A DNA stretch of 62,524 nucleotides, from NCBI GenBank assembly GCA_024404145.1, contig JAKSQK010000007.1:1-62524 (forward strand). The letters run 5' to 3'. The translations under genes were made by a program, and so were the position numbers. The notes beneath the pieces were generated by a model. That model saw nothing but the letters and a program-made list of their open reading frames with translations, did not search any database and was not told where the DNA came from. This DNA is from Clostridia bacterium. Lineage in GTDB: Bacteria > Bacillota > Clostridia > Oscillospirales > Acutalibacteraceae. This document shows positions 40,801-47,971 of the stretch, in pieces. The stretch's first letter is position 1. Each line of letters starts with the position of its first letter.

Positions 40801-40828
40801 ATATCCTCGTTGTTCTTCCTTTAGTCAT
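31871..40828 (-). CDS. Giant Ig-repeat surface protein (2,985 residues)
   Basis: The signal peptide (about 1-33) is followed by two tandem copies of a roughly 117-residue domain (FVVGTPTEFTFTTKAND; EFYGEFGLDSGF). About seven BIG2-like repeats follow (pattern SSSDNTVATVDANGKVTALKAGTVTITA). A long series of Ig-like domains with TDNAGN signatures comes next, including a nearly identical 387-residue tandem duplication. Four copies of a WDKLLETLTFGLW-like motif mark domain joints. The C-terminus is one membrane helix (GGVVALSGAIAALTII) and the tail KKRKKSVISK; there is no LPXTG. It is therefore probably membrane-anchored and reaches out through the wall. The ATG overlaps the upstream gene by eight bases and has AAGGAAGG. 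Adhesion is the likely role; the ligand is unknown. Confidence 0.88.
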   Translation of the reverse strand: MTKGRTTRISERILATVLAFVMLVSLVPISVFAASPSTLTTDIGEKSFVVGTPTEFTFTTKANDDINTLVKGSFVFSDPTAIEKLEYKENNDGNWYEFYGEFGLDSGFPMSDATSEFRVTFKKVGVFTVSAYIKTASDGTTLCSAENIPVTVNGRSTLTTNIEDKTFVVGETTEFEFTTMANEDAGIMVLGSFEFSNPEALDKLEYKESTNGEWYEFYGDFGLDTGFSFTDNVTSYFRATFKTAGTYTLHSCIKRAGDGGEILCFKDSSVVVKERAEMSYTKDAIEIKYSDTDKTNDTLSDDVSGAEYTYESNNESVVKVNAAGILTPVGIGEATITATRVETVSYVPASASYTVTVVKGDQDELVWANTTPKQIKWNAPDGFTNTVTGGSGGGAVSYESDNTDVAEVDADTGVLTLKKPGTVKITATKAGGTLYEDETSSYTLTVVKSEQEALAFAEANPDAIYVGDEYTNAATGGSSDQTIEYEISDDTIATVDANGKVKALKVPTGEDYAAVTVTASLAGNDYYDDATDVTYTITIYRAPQKTPLVFEKGVSGQKIKYGAEYTNAVSGGDTTPVTYSSSDNTVATVDANGKVTALKAGTVTITAKVPQSEEYQAQTLSYELVIELAEQTVSFEKGNTGIPAITYGDSYQNKATATTDITYSSSDEDVATVDANGNLVIKKSGTITVTATAGETEQYEETTDSYTITINKAKQTISFEKGATVEVVFNDNENKFVNPASSVPTTGDEDDKKDIEVLYSVASGSEFIVDGTFDSATGAFEIKGAGTVIVTVSFTANERYAANMASYTVVVKKDEQSIAFEKDTYDMINGDSSFVAPTASEQGTLFGTENIVYSIDKNDDGVVSAIDAATGALTFTNKTGEVTVLATKSADSNYNKTTATYVLTVKDAEIGENVFHTIIGEKIDSESEWYTGNVSIKVADGYLISYAEDINSADWKATLENAVTVDGVHDVTFYVRHIETGKIYEAQTVTIKKDATVPTAEIKHENLTGWDKVLSIITLGLWEPSEMKFTVDYGDASSGVKDENVKYIVVEDDTDIMSEAELDAVDNWESYNKDTGISVAKDKKFVVYTKVTDNAGQHIYATTNGIVFDRTAVPDNNVKLDIVTNNSSGYYDKDVEINVTVEDAQPSSGIKSVSYEVKNGETQTQTGTLFQFDIEDPTYAQLVPSWDSADANKNILVDSSKNNSDNIKVIVTVIDNAGNETKKEISLKICINKPTIDVSYFNDPEPVDTHENVAYYDANRKAKIVITERTSVFDASDAPVVTVTETKGDTAQGKTYEVVDWTTTAGETPDEATHTYLVYFNGSANYEFSVNYTDIFGNNLTHTSNKFVVDHEKPTAKVTVAEDNTWTKLLETLTFGLWKNEQVTVTADSDDATSPIKKLEMYRTDSTEILNSTQLDNLYAEGKFVTYAPLTVSEDAKFVVYIRVEDYAGHYDYICSDGFVVDTTDSVITLTPEETTLSHNDIPLYNGDVKVRIDVAEKKDDSYSGIKEVKYWVTCDGTTTQEKALYTFDYDMSDYVEEGEDVPTYSELLHEFTETVTIDSKKNNSCNVVLNVKVTDNAGNEDTKSVKVDIDVTDPTIKVEYDNNSPYKTVGERGYYPANRTATIVISERTGHFEADKATAGIKIKAVDSKGEPIVVDEKKLEVNADGYLKDISKLFGTLEWIPNEGQTPDQATHTLVLPYSYDANYTFAISYKDLAGNINEEVDTSEQKTPYEFTVDKVDPTATIMANAHSWDKLLEVLTFGLYDRIGVDISATSDDVTSPIESVKYCKTDATSILSDTDLNAVTSWTDITENPTLDITEDEKFVVYLKVTDYAGNYLYINADGYIVDKTKARVTLTPEKTELSHNGVPLYNEDVDVLINVVEKKDESYSGINEVKYWVTCDGITTQEEVLYTFDYDMSNYVAESENVPTYSELLHEFAKTVTISSVENNSCDVVLYVEVTDNAGNVATESVKVDIDITKPTIDISYDNNSPRKTVGNRGYYPANRTATIVITERTGHFEADKATAGIKIKAVDSKGEPIVIDKKKLEINADGYLKDISKMFKNLEWISNIGQTPDDATHTLVLPYVYDANYTFEISYEDLAGNANEPVDSGSSKTPYEFTVDKVQPTGTVKAGEWNPWDKLIETLTFGLWSRDTVSVTATRDDATSPIESWDYYKTSDTKAKTVSDLKNLASTDWKPYADFSVSPDEQFTVYIRIVDFAGNTTYISTDGVIVDHTAPIVEKVAPEITLTAEQQPANGIYNKDVRVAVKVVDPTINGTYSGLKEVRYEVYSLNTLTQGTGIDEDNGILYSFTKEHPTQSELYPVYEKDAAILVSSAKNNSNEVLVKVFATDNSGNTNQAELKLKIDITAPMIDVSYDNNDGDTAFADATTDAFFKANRTATIVISERNFNADKVVVKITNSDGIIPELSGWKTVNGTGNGDGTTHTATVTYSADGDYTFDISYIDQADNANKPVTYNGLAPQKFTVDKTLPTFTVVYDNNDAQNGNYYKAQRIATITVNEHNFETSRIKITLAATDNGANSALPVVSNWTSSGDVHTATISYANDSLYTFDFNYTDKAGNATADIEAQTFYVDKTNPAVSITKIVDESANNDEGNIGYVITATDTNFDVFTPVLTAVVKEGNEFKTKKLDIGALSDTTNGKVYTVTNIENDGIYRITSTVVDKAGNAYSEVSLVKADGSTYTVNRSGDDTLLTFSVNRGGSTFELNKNTVELLEKYYVQNVKDDIVVVETNADPLKEYKVTLNGKDLSENQYKVDHAGGGEQWDKYTYTIDKSLFEAEGEYTVVVSSKDKATNDAFSDVKDAGIKFVVDRTAPVVTVTGLAKDGRYQTDKQMVTVVPTDDGGALKSIVVTLVDRDGKAVSELLNLSDEDFTKALEDGNGQLTFEVSEGLYQNIRIVCDDMADFGTDDNIIYDETITNVSVASSAFLIFWANKPLRWGSIGGVVALSGAIAALTIIKKRKKSVISK
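34490..36810 (-). repeat. Large tandem duplication inside the giant gene (period about 1,161 bp)
   Basis: The stretch around 34617-34826 recurs around 35778-35984 with only scattered base changes, and flanking sequence aligns at the same offset. In protein terms the block with LSHN, YSGI(K/N)EVKYWVTCDG, RGYYPANRTATIVI(S/T)ERTGHF and ADGYLKDIS occurs twice, 387 residues apart. More diverged copies lie on both sides. Boundaries are approximate. Confidence 0.8.
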
Positions 40829-41309
40829 TGTGCATACCTTCCTTTATCGTTTTATAGGTCTTATAATTTTTACCGTCTATGATGCTATGTATTACAAATG
40901 CAATATATGTAACAGAGAGAATCGGGAACATCGTGTTTTTAGGCAACCATCTGAAAATCAAGTCCGTAATAAGGAATGCTATTCCTAAAATACATATACC
41001 GTAAAAAACAAAGTGGGTAATATCATTTGAAAACACCAACATTCCGGGCAATGAAGGTCTCTCTAACCTACCCGTCGAATACGCTTTGATTCTCATTTTT
41101 CTCATTGCCGTATTTGTGAAAAACGTCAAAACAATCCCGACTATGAGCCCGAGCCAAAATAATAAACCCAAAATAATTACCGCCAATTTCTGTCCTTCAT
41201 CTGATAACTTTTCCATTATCGGGATCGCAAGTAAAGCACCGGCGGACAGAAGAAAAGAAACCAATGTTATCAGCAAATACAGTCTATATCTTTTTAAAAT
41301 CGTACTCAT
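40821..41309 (-). CDS. Four-helix membrane protein of unknown function
   Basis: About 162 residues with four predicted membrane segments (LYLLITLVSFLLSAGALLA, LAVIILGLLFWLGLIVGIVL, FVFYGICILGIAFLITDLI and FPILSVTYIAFVIHSII). The ATG at 41309 follows GAGGCGG; a TTG six codons upstream is possible and would overlap the previous stop. No known domain is recognised. Its end overlaps the start of the giant gene by eight bases, so the two are coupled. A role in export or anchoring of the giant protein is a guess. Confidence 0.7.
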   Translation of the reverse strand: MSTILKRYRLYLLITLVSFLLSAGALLAIPIMEKLSDEGQKLAVIILGLLFWLGLIVGIVLTFFTNTAMRKMRIKAYSTGRLERPSLPGMLVFSNDITHFVFYGICILGIAFLITDLIFRWLPKNTMFPILSVTYIAFVIHSIIDGKNYKTYKTIKEGMHND

Positions 41310-41319
41310 ATGCGCCGCC

Positions 41320-41844
41320 TCATGCAATCACTTCATCCGTATGAATGAATGTGATCTCGTATTCGACGGCAAACGCAACAGAATCATCTGAAATTACTTC
41401 ATCAGCGTGTTGGTCAAGAACGGTTGTCTCGCCCGAGTTATTTGCATTCAATACCGTTGTTTCGTTTCCGTTATTTCCATCAAGGACAGTCGTTTCGTAT
41501 GCTTTCTGAGCATCAGCCGAAAGCTGTTCCGTCCCGATTTTGCCGGTTGCCATTGCTCCGCCCATCATATCGGTCGGCTCTTTTATCAATGAGCCTGTGG
41601 CGCTGATTTTATCTGTCAGCTTTCCACGTTCACGGTTAACCGCACTTGATTTATAGGTTTTATCCCCGCTGTTTTCATTTTGATTTCGTATGCTTTCAAT
41701 TGCTTTTCGTGCCGTTGAACCTGTCAAATCACCAATAACACTCGGTATTCCCAGCAGAAAGAACAAAATCACGGCAATAATCAAACATAAACCCGCAAGA
41801 CCGGCACCGCCAAAAAATATGTATCTGTAAATATCATATGTCAT
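41320..41844 (-). CDS. Membrane protein with three 11-residue ETTVL phospho-tag repeats
   Basis: 174 residues: one N-terminal membrane helix (about 8-36), then a polar cytoplasmic-looking region. ETTVL occurs at 117-121, 128-132 and 139-143, exactly 11 residues apart. Two copies read TVLD, which fits the pThr-x-x-Asp pattern bound by FHA domains. The same ETTVL motif occurs twice next to the FHA domain of the protein encoded at 44962-46506. It lies directly after the Ser/Thr kinase gene. I infer that it is a kinase substrate and a membrane dock for the FHA protein. No known family is recognised. Confidence 0.75.
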   Translation of the reverse strand: MTYDIYRYIFFGGAGLAGLCLIIAVILFFLLGIPSVIGDLTGSTARKAIESIRNQNENSGDKTYKSSAVNRERGKLTDKISATGSLIKEPTDMMGGAMATGKIGTEQLSADAQKAYETTVLDGNNGNETTVLNANNSGETTVLDQHADEVISDDSVAFAVEYEITFIHTDEVIA

Positions 41845-41858
41845 TATTCAGTGCCCCC

Positions 41859-43562
41859 TTATCCCTCGGTTTTTTTGATTGAATTGACTTTTTTAACTGT
41901 CTCGTCAATGTTACCATTAAGTGTCTTAATGCTTTCCTGAAGGAATATATTCGTAATTTTTGAACTGTTTTCTGAAATATCGTTAATTAGATTTATAACA
42001 TCTTTTTGCGATTTTACCTCGCAAAGTTCTTTTGAATTATTCCTGATCATATTTACGATTTCATTCCATACTCTGAGTTTCAGGTCAAGACCTTCTGTAT
42101 CATCAGAGAACTTATTCATCGCATTTGTGTTAAGAGCAATTATCTGTTCCCACAAATTCCCGTATTCTTCATTCAATTTAGCAAGTTGCCCGGCTTTGGA
42201 ATACTTGGATATGTTTTGCAGGCAATTGGATATGTCGCAGTACATTTTTGCAATAGGATAATCCTCCTGGGCGTACTGAAACCAAGTCGCAGCTGCGGCA
42301 TATTTATCTTTTTCAACACTTATATTGTAATAGAAAAGGTATGCTTCACCAATTTCATAGCAAACATCCGAGTAGCCTTTTGGATCTGCTTTTTCAAGTT
42401 CATCGAGTACTTTGACGGTTGTTGAGTAACCACTCATATTGGTGTCATCAAGACCGCCTCTGAGTTTGGAAAGTGAACCATTCTCTTCCGAAGTCAGTTC
42501 GCCGTCATTGATCAAGAACTTAATAAGACCGTCGTGGTCGTCCGTGCCGAGGTACGCATCCGTTCTTGTGGGGTCGGTAACAATAGCCTCGTAATAATCA
42601 TCAACGGAAGATGCATTTGCAAGAATAAAGTCATAGTTTTCTTTTTTCTTGTTTTCGGCTGATACATATCCCCAAACCGAAACTGCCGCAAACACAAATG
42701 TAAGTATAGATGGAGTCAAAAACTTCCAAAGCTTTTTCTTCTGCTTTTTTCTGTATATGTCGTCTATTTCATTGTAATGCTCCAGAGCATACATAAGCTC
42801 AGCAGCAGATTGATATCTGTCATTGGGATCCCGCTGCGTACATTTTTGAATGATTCTTTCAAGTCCACTAGATAATGTAGGATTAATCTCTCGAATCGGT
42901 TTAATTTCGTAAGGAGGCTCACACGGATTCATACCGGTAACAAGATGATATAATGTTGCACCCAAACAATAGATATCTGTCCTGGCATCCGTTTGCCCCA
43001 TACCGCCGAACTGTTCCGGTGCAGCATAACCGACAGTACCCAAACAAGTCGTATCGGCAAGATTCTTTTCTTTGAATTCTCGTGCCGTACCGAAGTCAAT
43101 CAATGTTACATTTCCGTCCGGTTTCAGCATAATATTTGCCGGTTTCATATCACGGTAAATAATTGCGGGCTGACGACTATGCAAATATCCGAGCACATCG
43201 CATAATTGCTTTGCCCATTCAATTACATTTTCCTGAGGTTGTGCCCCGAATTCATCTAGTGCTTTATTCAGGGAGTTTCCCTGAATGTAGTCCATGATAA
43301 TAATGAACGATTCATCGGTATCAATAACATCAATAATGCTCGGCAAATTCGGATGATTAAGCTTTTTCAGAATATCCGTTTCGGCGACAAGCCCTTGTTT
43401 CACGGACTCAAAATCAAGCACGCCGTCTTTGCGGACTTCTTTGACCGCCCACTGTTTATTTGCTTTTTCGTTCATGGCGAGATAGACAACGCTCATACCG
43501 CCTTGACCGACTTTATTCAGTATTTTATACTTGCCGTCAACAAGAGAACCTATCTCAAGCAT
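41859..43562 (-). CDS. Membrane Ser/Thr protein kinase (PknB-like, no PASTA)
   Basis: 567 residues. The kinase domain (about 1-275) has glycine loop GQGGMS, lysine in WAVKEV (K41), catalytic loop YRDMKPANIM (D138, with Y for the usual H), DFG (156-158) and an activation segment with adjacent threonines (T171-T172) before APE. A basic stretch and one membrane helix (about 285-307) follow. The C-terminal part of some 260 residues is probably outside the cell; it is helix-rich and lacks PASTA repeats. The start has AAGGAGGG. A PP2C phosphatase gene lies 13 bases upstream. It probably senses an external or pilus-related signal and phosphorylates ETTVL-type threonines, which is inference. Confidence 0.93.
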   Translation of the reverse strand: MLEIGSLVDGKYKILNKVGQGGMSVVYLAMNEKANKQWAVKEVRKDGVLDFESVKQGLVAETDILKKLNHPNLPSIIDVIDTDESFIIIMDYIQGNSLNKALDEFGAQPQENVIEWAKQLCDVLGYLHSRQPAIIYRDMKPANIMLKPDGNVTLIDFGTAREFKEKNLADTTCLGTVGYAAPEQFGGMGQTDARTDIYCLGATLYHLVTGMNPCEPPYEIKPIREINPTLSSGLERIIQKCTQRDPNDRYQSAAELMYALEHYNEIDDIYRKKQKKKLWKFLTPSILTFVFAAVSVWGYVSAENKKKENYDFILANASSVDDYYEAIVTDPTRTDAYLGTDDHDGLIKFLINDGELTSEENGSLSKLRGGLDDTNMSGYSTTVKVLDELEKADPKGYSDVCYEIGEAYLFYYNISVEKDKYAAAATWFQYAQEDYPIAKMYCDISNCLQNISKYSKAGQLAKLNEEYGNLWEQIIALNTNAMNKFSDDTEGLDLKLRVWNEIVNMIRNNSKELCEVKSQKDVINLINDISENSSKITNIFLQESIKTLNGNIDETVKKVNSIKKTEG

Positions 43563-43575
43563 GTCTATCCCTCCT

Positions 43576-44343
43576 TCAGAATGTCCTTATCAGTGCAACC
43601 GTAATGTTGTCCCGTTCTTGTCTTTGTTTGTTTAATTCAATCAATTCACTCGATGCTTGATTCATAGCAGATTCATCAAGCAACTTGTCCGGCTGAAACC
43701 TGTCATAAATTTCTTCAGAAGTGATTTCATGTCTGAAACCGTCACAGCAAAGCATATACACAGCGTTTGTCTGGCAATCACCGAAAAACATATCGGGATA
43801 AACCTCATCGGAAGCGCCGACACATTGAAGAAGCACACTTCTTCTTTCGTCTGTATGTGCTTGTTCTTCGGTCATATTACCAAGTGCGACTTCACGGGCA
43901 ACAAATGTTTGGTCATTCGTGATTTGTCTGATGCCGTCATATAGTTCATACGCTCTCGTATCGCCGACATTGATGACATAGTACCGTGTTTGTGTCAAAA
44001 GCATTGCCGTAACGGTCGTACCGAGTTTGACACCCTGTCCTGCTCCGTACGCTTTGATTTTATTGTTTTGCTCGGTAACGATATTTTCCCACTGTGACCG
44101 TATTGCAGAATCTTCAATAGGCGATTCACAAAGAACCGGCAATTCGGTCATCAGCCAATTATCAAAAGCACGAATGACCGATGCAGAAGCAACTTCTCCT
44201 TTATCAAGACCGCCCATTCCGTCGCACAAAATTGCAAATACCATTCTTCCTTGTTTGGTATTCACAACCTTGACAGAAAGACTGTCCTGATTTGTTGATT
44301 TGGTCAATCCTATATCTGTGTTACCTGAAACAATAAAATTCAT
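43576..44343 (-). CDS. PP2C-family Ser/Thr protein phosphatase
   Basis: 255 residues. The metal-binding aspartates are in LCDGMGGLDKGEVAS and in the C-terminal MLCCDGFRHEIT and RDNITVALI motifs. GDTRAYELYDG is also typical. It is soluble and cytoplasmic. It stands next to the kinase gene, the normal pairing of eraser and writer in bacterial threonine phosphorylation. CGGAGGA precedes the ATG. Confidence 0.94.
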   Translation of the reverse strand: MNFIVSGNTDIGLTKSTNQDSLSVKVVNTKQGRMVFAILCDGMGGLDKGEVASASVIRAFDNWLMTELPVLCESPIEDSAIRSQWENIVTEQNNKIKAYGAGQGVKLGTTVTAMLLTQTRYYVINVGDTRAYELYDGIRQITNDQTFVAREVALGNMTEEQAHTDERRSVLLQCVGASDEVYPDMFFGDCQTNAVYMLCCDGFRHEITSEEIYDRFQPDKLLDESAMNQASSELIELNKQRQERDNITVALIRTF

Positions 44344-44415
44344 TCTTTATTCCTCCGTATTTTGGAATACCAAGCATTGCAACAAACCCGACACATCAAG
44401 CACAACTAAAAGTAC

Positions 44416-44940
44416 TTAATTCTGTATTGTGTAATCGAGTTGCGTGCCAAAATCACTTTCCGCTTCTTTATATTTATTTTTTCTGTTATTTACTTGTAAG
44501 GTGACTGCCATTGCCAAATTCAAAATTGCAATGCAAAGGACAAAATATCCAATTGATGAAATTTCAAATGACACTGAATATTGCGGCATTGAACCGACTA
44601 TCGGTATAAACAATTCACAAATATAGCCCGTACAAAGTGTGCCTATTGTTAAAAGAAGCTCAAATATCGCAACAACTATACATGATTTATAACAAGAAAA
44701 AATAATCAATACAACCTCAATAATGCTAATAATCGACACTTTTAACAATTGATTATTATGTTCAGATTCGCTAATTGTCGGTTCATAAACAGAAGAATTG
44801 TCCCCTAAAGGCAATTGAGAATGATTGCAACTTTCTTCATAAACTGTAATGCAATTAAAAGCACTTAATGCAACAAATAATACAAGAATAAAAATTGATA
44901 AGATTTTCATTATTCTCAAAGGAGATTTTTGCATTTGCAT
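44416..44940 (-). CDS. Small membrane protein of unknown function
   Basis: 174 residues with about four membrane segments. The first (FILVLFVALSAFNCITV) is followed by a 35-residue polar loop, probably outside, with an acidic, Asn/Ser-rich composition (SSVYEPTISESEHNN). The C-terminal tail is charged. GAGGTG precedes the ATG. I recognise no family. Its place between the FHA and PP2C genes suggests a part in the same signalling unit. Confidence 0.65.
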   Translation of the reverse strand: MQMQKSPLRIMKILSIFILVLFVALSAFNCITVYEESCNHSQLPLGDNSSVYEPTISESEHNNQLLKVSIISIIEVVLIIFSCYKSCIVVAIFELLLTIGTLCTGYICELFIPIVGSMPQYSVSFEISSIGYFVLCIAILNLAMAVTLQVNNRKNKYKEAESDFGTQLDYTIQN

Positions 44941-44961
44941 TACAAATTCACCTCATTGCAG

Positions 44962-46506
44962 TTAATAAAGATTGAACTCAAAATCCTCATTTGCTAAACG
45001 AATTTTGGTCCCATGTGACAACTGAGTCTCAACATTACTTTGAATCATTCCGCCATTTACATATGTATGATTGGTTGAGTTCGTATCGACAATAAAATAC
45101 TGTCCGTCACGGGAAATAATATTGCAATGGCTTCTGCTTACGGCAGAATTATCACTTACAAAATAATCAACATAGCTCTTCTCTTTACCAATTCTGAATA
45201 CCGGCTTGTTAAGATTGATACGCTCATTGTTTTTCGTTCTGATAAGATGAGGCTGAACCTGAACTTCGGCTGAAGTGGCACCAAGCACAGTTGTTTCGCC
45301 GATTTTTCCGCCGCCACCAAGAACTGTGGTTTCACCATAGCTTGCAGAACTACCCTGCGGTTGCAAAGGGGCTGCATAAGCCGGCTGTGTAGGTGTTGAA
45401 TATGTAGGTTGGGTAGATTGTTGTGCCTTTGGCTGCTGATTACCCGCTTGATTTTGCACTGGTTGCACCTGAGACTGTTGTGTTTTTTCAGAAGGAGTCT
45501 TTTGCCCCGGTATAGCAAATCCGGAATTTGATGAAGCACCGGGAACAGCGAAGCCGGGATTTTGAGATTGCTTTTGTGGTTGTGTCGAAACAACAGGTAC
45601 GTTTGCCTGTCCCTTGCCACCTTTTTTTGCTGCCTTTTGTGCATCATATAATTCTTTGTTTTCTTTGTTATAGTGTTGCAATAAATAAAAAAACGAAATC
45701 TGTTTATCTGTTGTTTTCGGTTGTGATGAAGCGGTTTGCGCCGGTGGAACTTCAACATTTGATTTAATCGGTTGTTGATCCACATTAGGCTTTTGTTGAG
45801 AGGTTTGCTGTACGGACTGTTTCACTGTAACTTGTTGTGGTGTTTGCTGTGTAGTCGATTGTTGAACAGCATTTGTCTGAACTACCTTTTGTTGAGCGGG
45901 CTGGGCCTTGGGTTGAACCGTTGACTGAACAGTTGATTGAGCCACTGTGTTTGCCGTTCCTTTGAGAGAATCCAATACTGCCTTAAAATCATTAAGTGAA
46001 AAGACCGGTGTGCTATTCAAATAATTTATAATTTTTGCTACATGATCACAGTTTTCTGTCTGATCAAATTGCGTGCTAAACATTATTGACTTAAAGAAGT
46101 TCGCCAAATCGCCACATAAACTTTGCTCGCTGATAGGAAGACAAACTAAAACAGTTTCACATGTAGAAACATCTGCAAAAATATAATTAAGATCAAGCAA
46201 TATTGAGTTTGTATCAATCATATAATCTTCTGCCGAAAGCATTGCATCAACGATTCCGTTAAAAACACCAAGCAGACGCTTTTTATTAACAGCACCCTCA
46301 AAAAACTGTTTAACAGAAATCTTGGCAGAAACATTGTATTTAATATATTTTGTTGCGTCCATTTGAGTGAAAATCGCCGGTGCCAAGCCGGGAATTTTGT
46401 TATTTGTCAACATTCCAAGGCACATAGTGTCCACTGTATCTTCTTCACTAATGGCATAAACCAAATAAGTCATTGTCCCTTGACTTTCAAATGTAAATTC
46501 CGTCAT
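44962..46506 (-). CDS. DUF6382 and FHA domain protein with two ETTVL tags
   Basis: 514 residues. The N-terminal region (about 1-185) matches the DUF6382 type (FESQGTMTYLVY, LGMLTNNKIPGLAP). A Gln/Pro-rich linker (about 185-390) is likely disordered. Then come ETTVLG at 392 and 404, followed by a C-terminal FHA domain with RIG (438-440), SRSH (457-460) and NHTYVNG. Placement of ETTVL before an FHA domain recalls GarA/OdhI, where a phosphorylated ETT motif binds the protein's own FHA domain and switches it off. It is probably the reader of the local kinase. AGGAGATA precedes the ATG. Confidence 0.88.
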   Translation of the reverse strand: MTEFTFESQGTMTYLVYAISEEDTVDTMCLGMLTNNKIPGLAPAIFTQMDATKYIKYNVSAKISVKQFFEGAVNKKRLLGVFNGIVDAMLSAEDYMIDTNSILLDLNYIFADVSTCETVLVCLPISEQSLCGDLANFFKSIMFSTQFDQTENCDHVAKIINYLNSTPVFSLNDFKAVLDSLKGTANTVAQSTVQSTVQPKAQPAQQKVVQTNAVQQSTTQQTPQQVTVKQSVQQTSQQKPNVDQQPIKSNVEVPPAQTASSQPKTTDKQISFFYLLQHYNKENKELYDAQKAAKKGGKGQANVPVVSTQPQKQSQNPGFAVPGASSNSGFAIPGQKTPSEKTQQSQVQPVQNQAGNQQPKAQQSTQPTYSTPTQPAYAAPLQPQGSSASYGETTVLGGGGKIGETTVLGATSAEVQVQPHLIRTKNNERINLNKPVFRIGKEKSYVDYFVSDNSAVSRSHCNIISRDGQYFIVDTNSTNHTYVNGGMIQSNVETQLSHGTKIRLANEDFEFNLY

Positions 46507-46522
46507 TTTTCATATCTCCTAA

Positions 46523-47971
46523 CTATTTATTTGGTGTAAAAATTTTACATTGTTTATCTTTGTATATAATTTTGTAATCATCGTCTTTTGATAAATATAC
46601 ATTTAATACATCGGTATCAGTAACAAGTATATGTGTAAAAGGATAATCATTCAAAAAATCCTTATAATGAATATTTCCTTTTTGCAATGATATATATTCA
46701 CCAAAAATATCTTTCCGCTTATTATTTGATTTTAAAAAAACTTCTGCTCGAGCATCTATATAAGAACTGAACCCATTGTACTCGGCATATCCTCCATCAT
46801 AAAAACTCGTGTATAAAATAACCTTATTTTTTTCTGTGTTTTCTGATAAGAAATCGATTGCTCTGTATGTTTCCGGATAATCTTTTAAAGCATCATAATC
46901 ACTAACTATTACATAAATGGAAGCAGTAATAATTGATATTAAAAATACAGAAATTAAAGTTAAAGATTTTTTGGAACCATAGTTAAAGAACAATTTATCT
47001 GCTTTGTTTTTTAAAAAAAAAGATAACGGAACACATGTTCCTATAAGAAAATACGGAATACTTTTTACAGACATTAAAGCAAGAAAAATCGTTCCCATAG
47101 AAAGTAATATATATCTTATTTGAGATTTTCCGTTTTTGTTTAGAATATAGATAAAAATCACTAATGAAAGAATTATAAAAAAGACCACACCATTTAAAGT
47201 CTTTACATCGGGGGCTCCCATTTCCAGAATACTATTATTTATATCTTTGTTACCAAATGATGTAAATATATATATAATTGATTTATATCCATACGGGTTT
47301 ATTAATCCTATACACAGCATTATTATGGTAATGACATACAACGGAATCTGATTGTATAAAACTCTTCTTTTTGATATTGTTTTTATAACTCCTTCGACAA
47401 TGTACGGTAAAATAAAAGCAAATAGCATCCACCACATTGAAGAATGACAATTAATCAGTACAAGTGATAATATCGGAAGAGGCAACAAACATAACCACTT
47501 TTTTTCTGTTGAATACTTTTCCAAACATATTAATTCGATAATTAATATTGGATATGTAAATATTTGCGGTCTCGATACCATAAACCAAACACATAAAAAC
47601 AAATACACAAAAGCCGTAATTATTGTAGACAAATATATTTTTTTATTAGACAGCATCATACATAGTTTATATATGAGAAAAGCCGTTAGAATTGACATTG
47701 AAAAGACTAAAATCAATACTCCTATTTTCCCAAATTGCATATATAAAAAATATATAATTAAATCAAAAAGCCATTGTTGAATAATAAATTCAAATCCGTT
47801 ATGTATTGTAAAAGGTTCAAAATTAGGAAAGCCATAATTAACAACATACTTTCCCTGATTTAACAAAAACCAAAAATCATTATCAAGATTAAGCGTAATT
47901 GCTATTGTCGGCAACAGCATAAAAGCAAATAAGAAAATCTTTTCATACTTTTTATACTTGTTATTTATCAT
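46523..47971 (-). CDS. Multi-pass membrane glycosyltransferase-like protein (GT-C fold suspected)
   Basis: 482 residues with about ten to eleven membrane helices and a soluble C-terminal part of roughly 100 residues. After the first helix an acidic motif (LDNDFWF) lies in the first outer loop, where GT-C enzymes carry their catalytic aspartates. Such enzymes use lipid-linked sugars outside the membrane. The ATG overlaps the FAD enzyme stop by one base, so the GtrA, FAD enzyme and this gene form a coupled trio. Possible job: glycosylation of pilins or of a wall polymer. Family assignment is tentative. Confidence 0.65.
   Translation of the reverse strand: MINNKYKKYEKIFLFAFMLLPTIAITLNLDNDFWFLLNQGKYVVNYGFPNFEPFTIHNGFEFIIQQWLFDLIIYFLYMQFGKIGVLILVFSMSILTAFLIYKLCMMLSNKKIYLSTIITAFVYLFLCVWFMVSRPQIFTYPILIIELICLEKYSTEKKWLCLLPLPILSLVLINCHSSMWWMLFAFILPYIVEGVIKTISKRRVLYNQIPLYVITIIMLCIGLINPYGYKSIIYIFTSFGNKDINNSILEMGAPDVKTLNGVVFFIILSLVIFIYILNKNGKSQIRYILLSMGTIFLALMSVKSIPYFLIGTCVPLSFFLKNKADKLFFNYGSKKSLTLISVFLISIITASIYVIVSDYDALKDYPETYRAIDFLSENTEKNKVILYTSFYDGGYAEYNGFSSYIDARAEVFLKSNNKRKDIFGEYISLQKGNIHYKDFLNDYPFTHILVTDTDVLNVYLSKDDDYKIIYKDKQCKIFTPNK

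Noticed and set aside
45156..45785. A 209-codon frame overlapping the FHA gene on the same strand
   Set aside because: It lies in the Gln/Pro-rich linker region in another frame, with basic low-complexity composition and no ribosome site.
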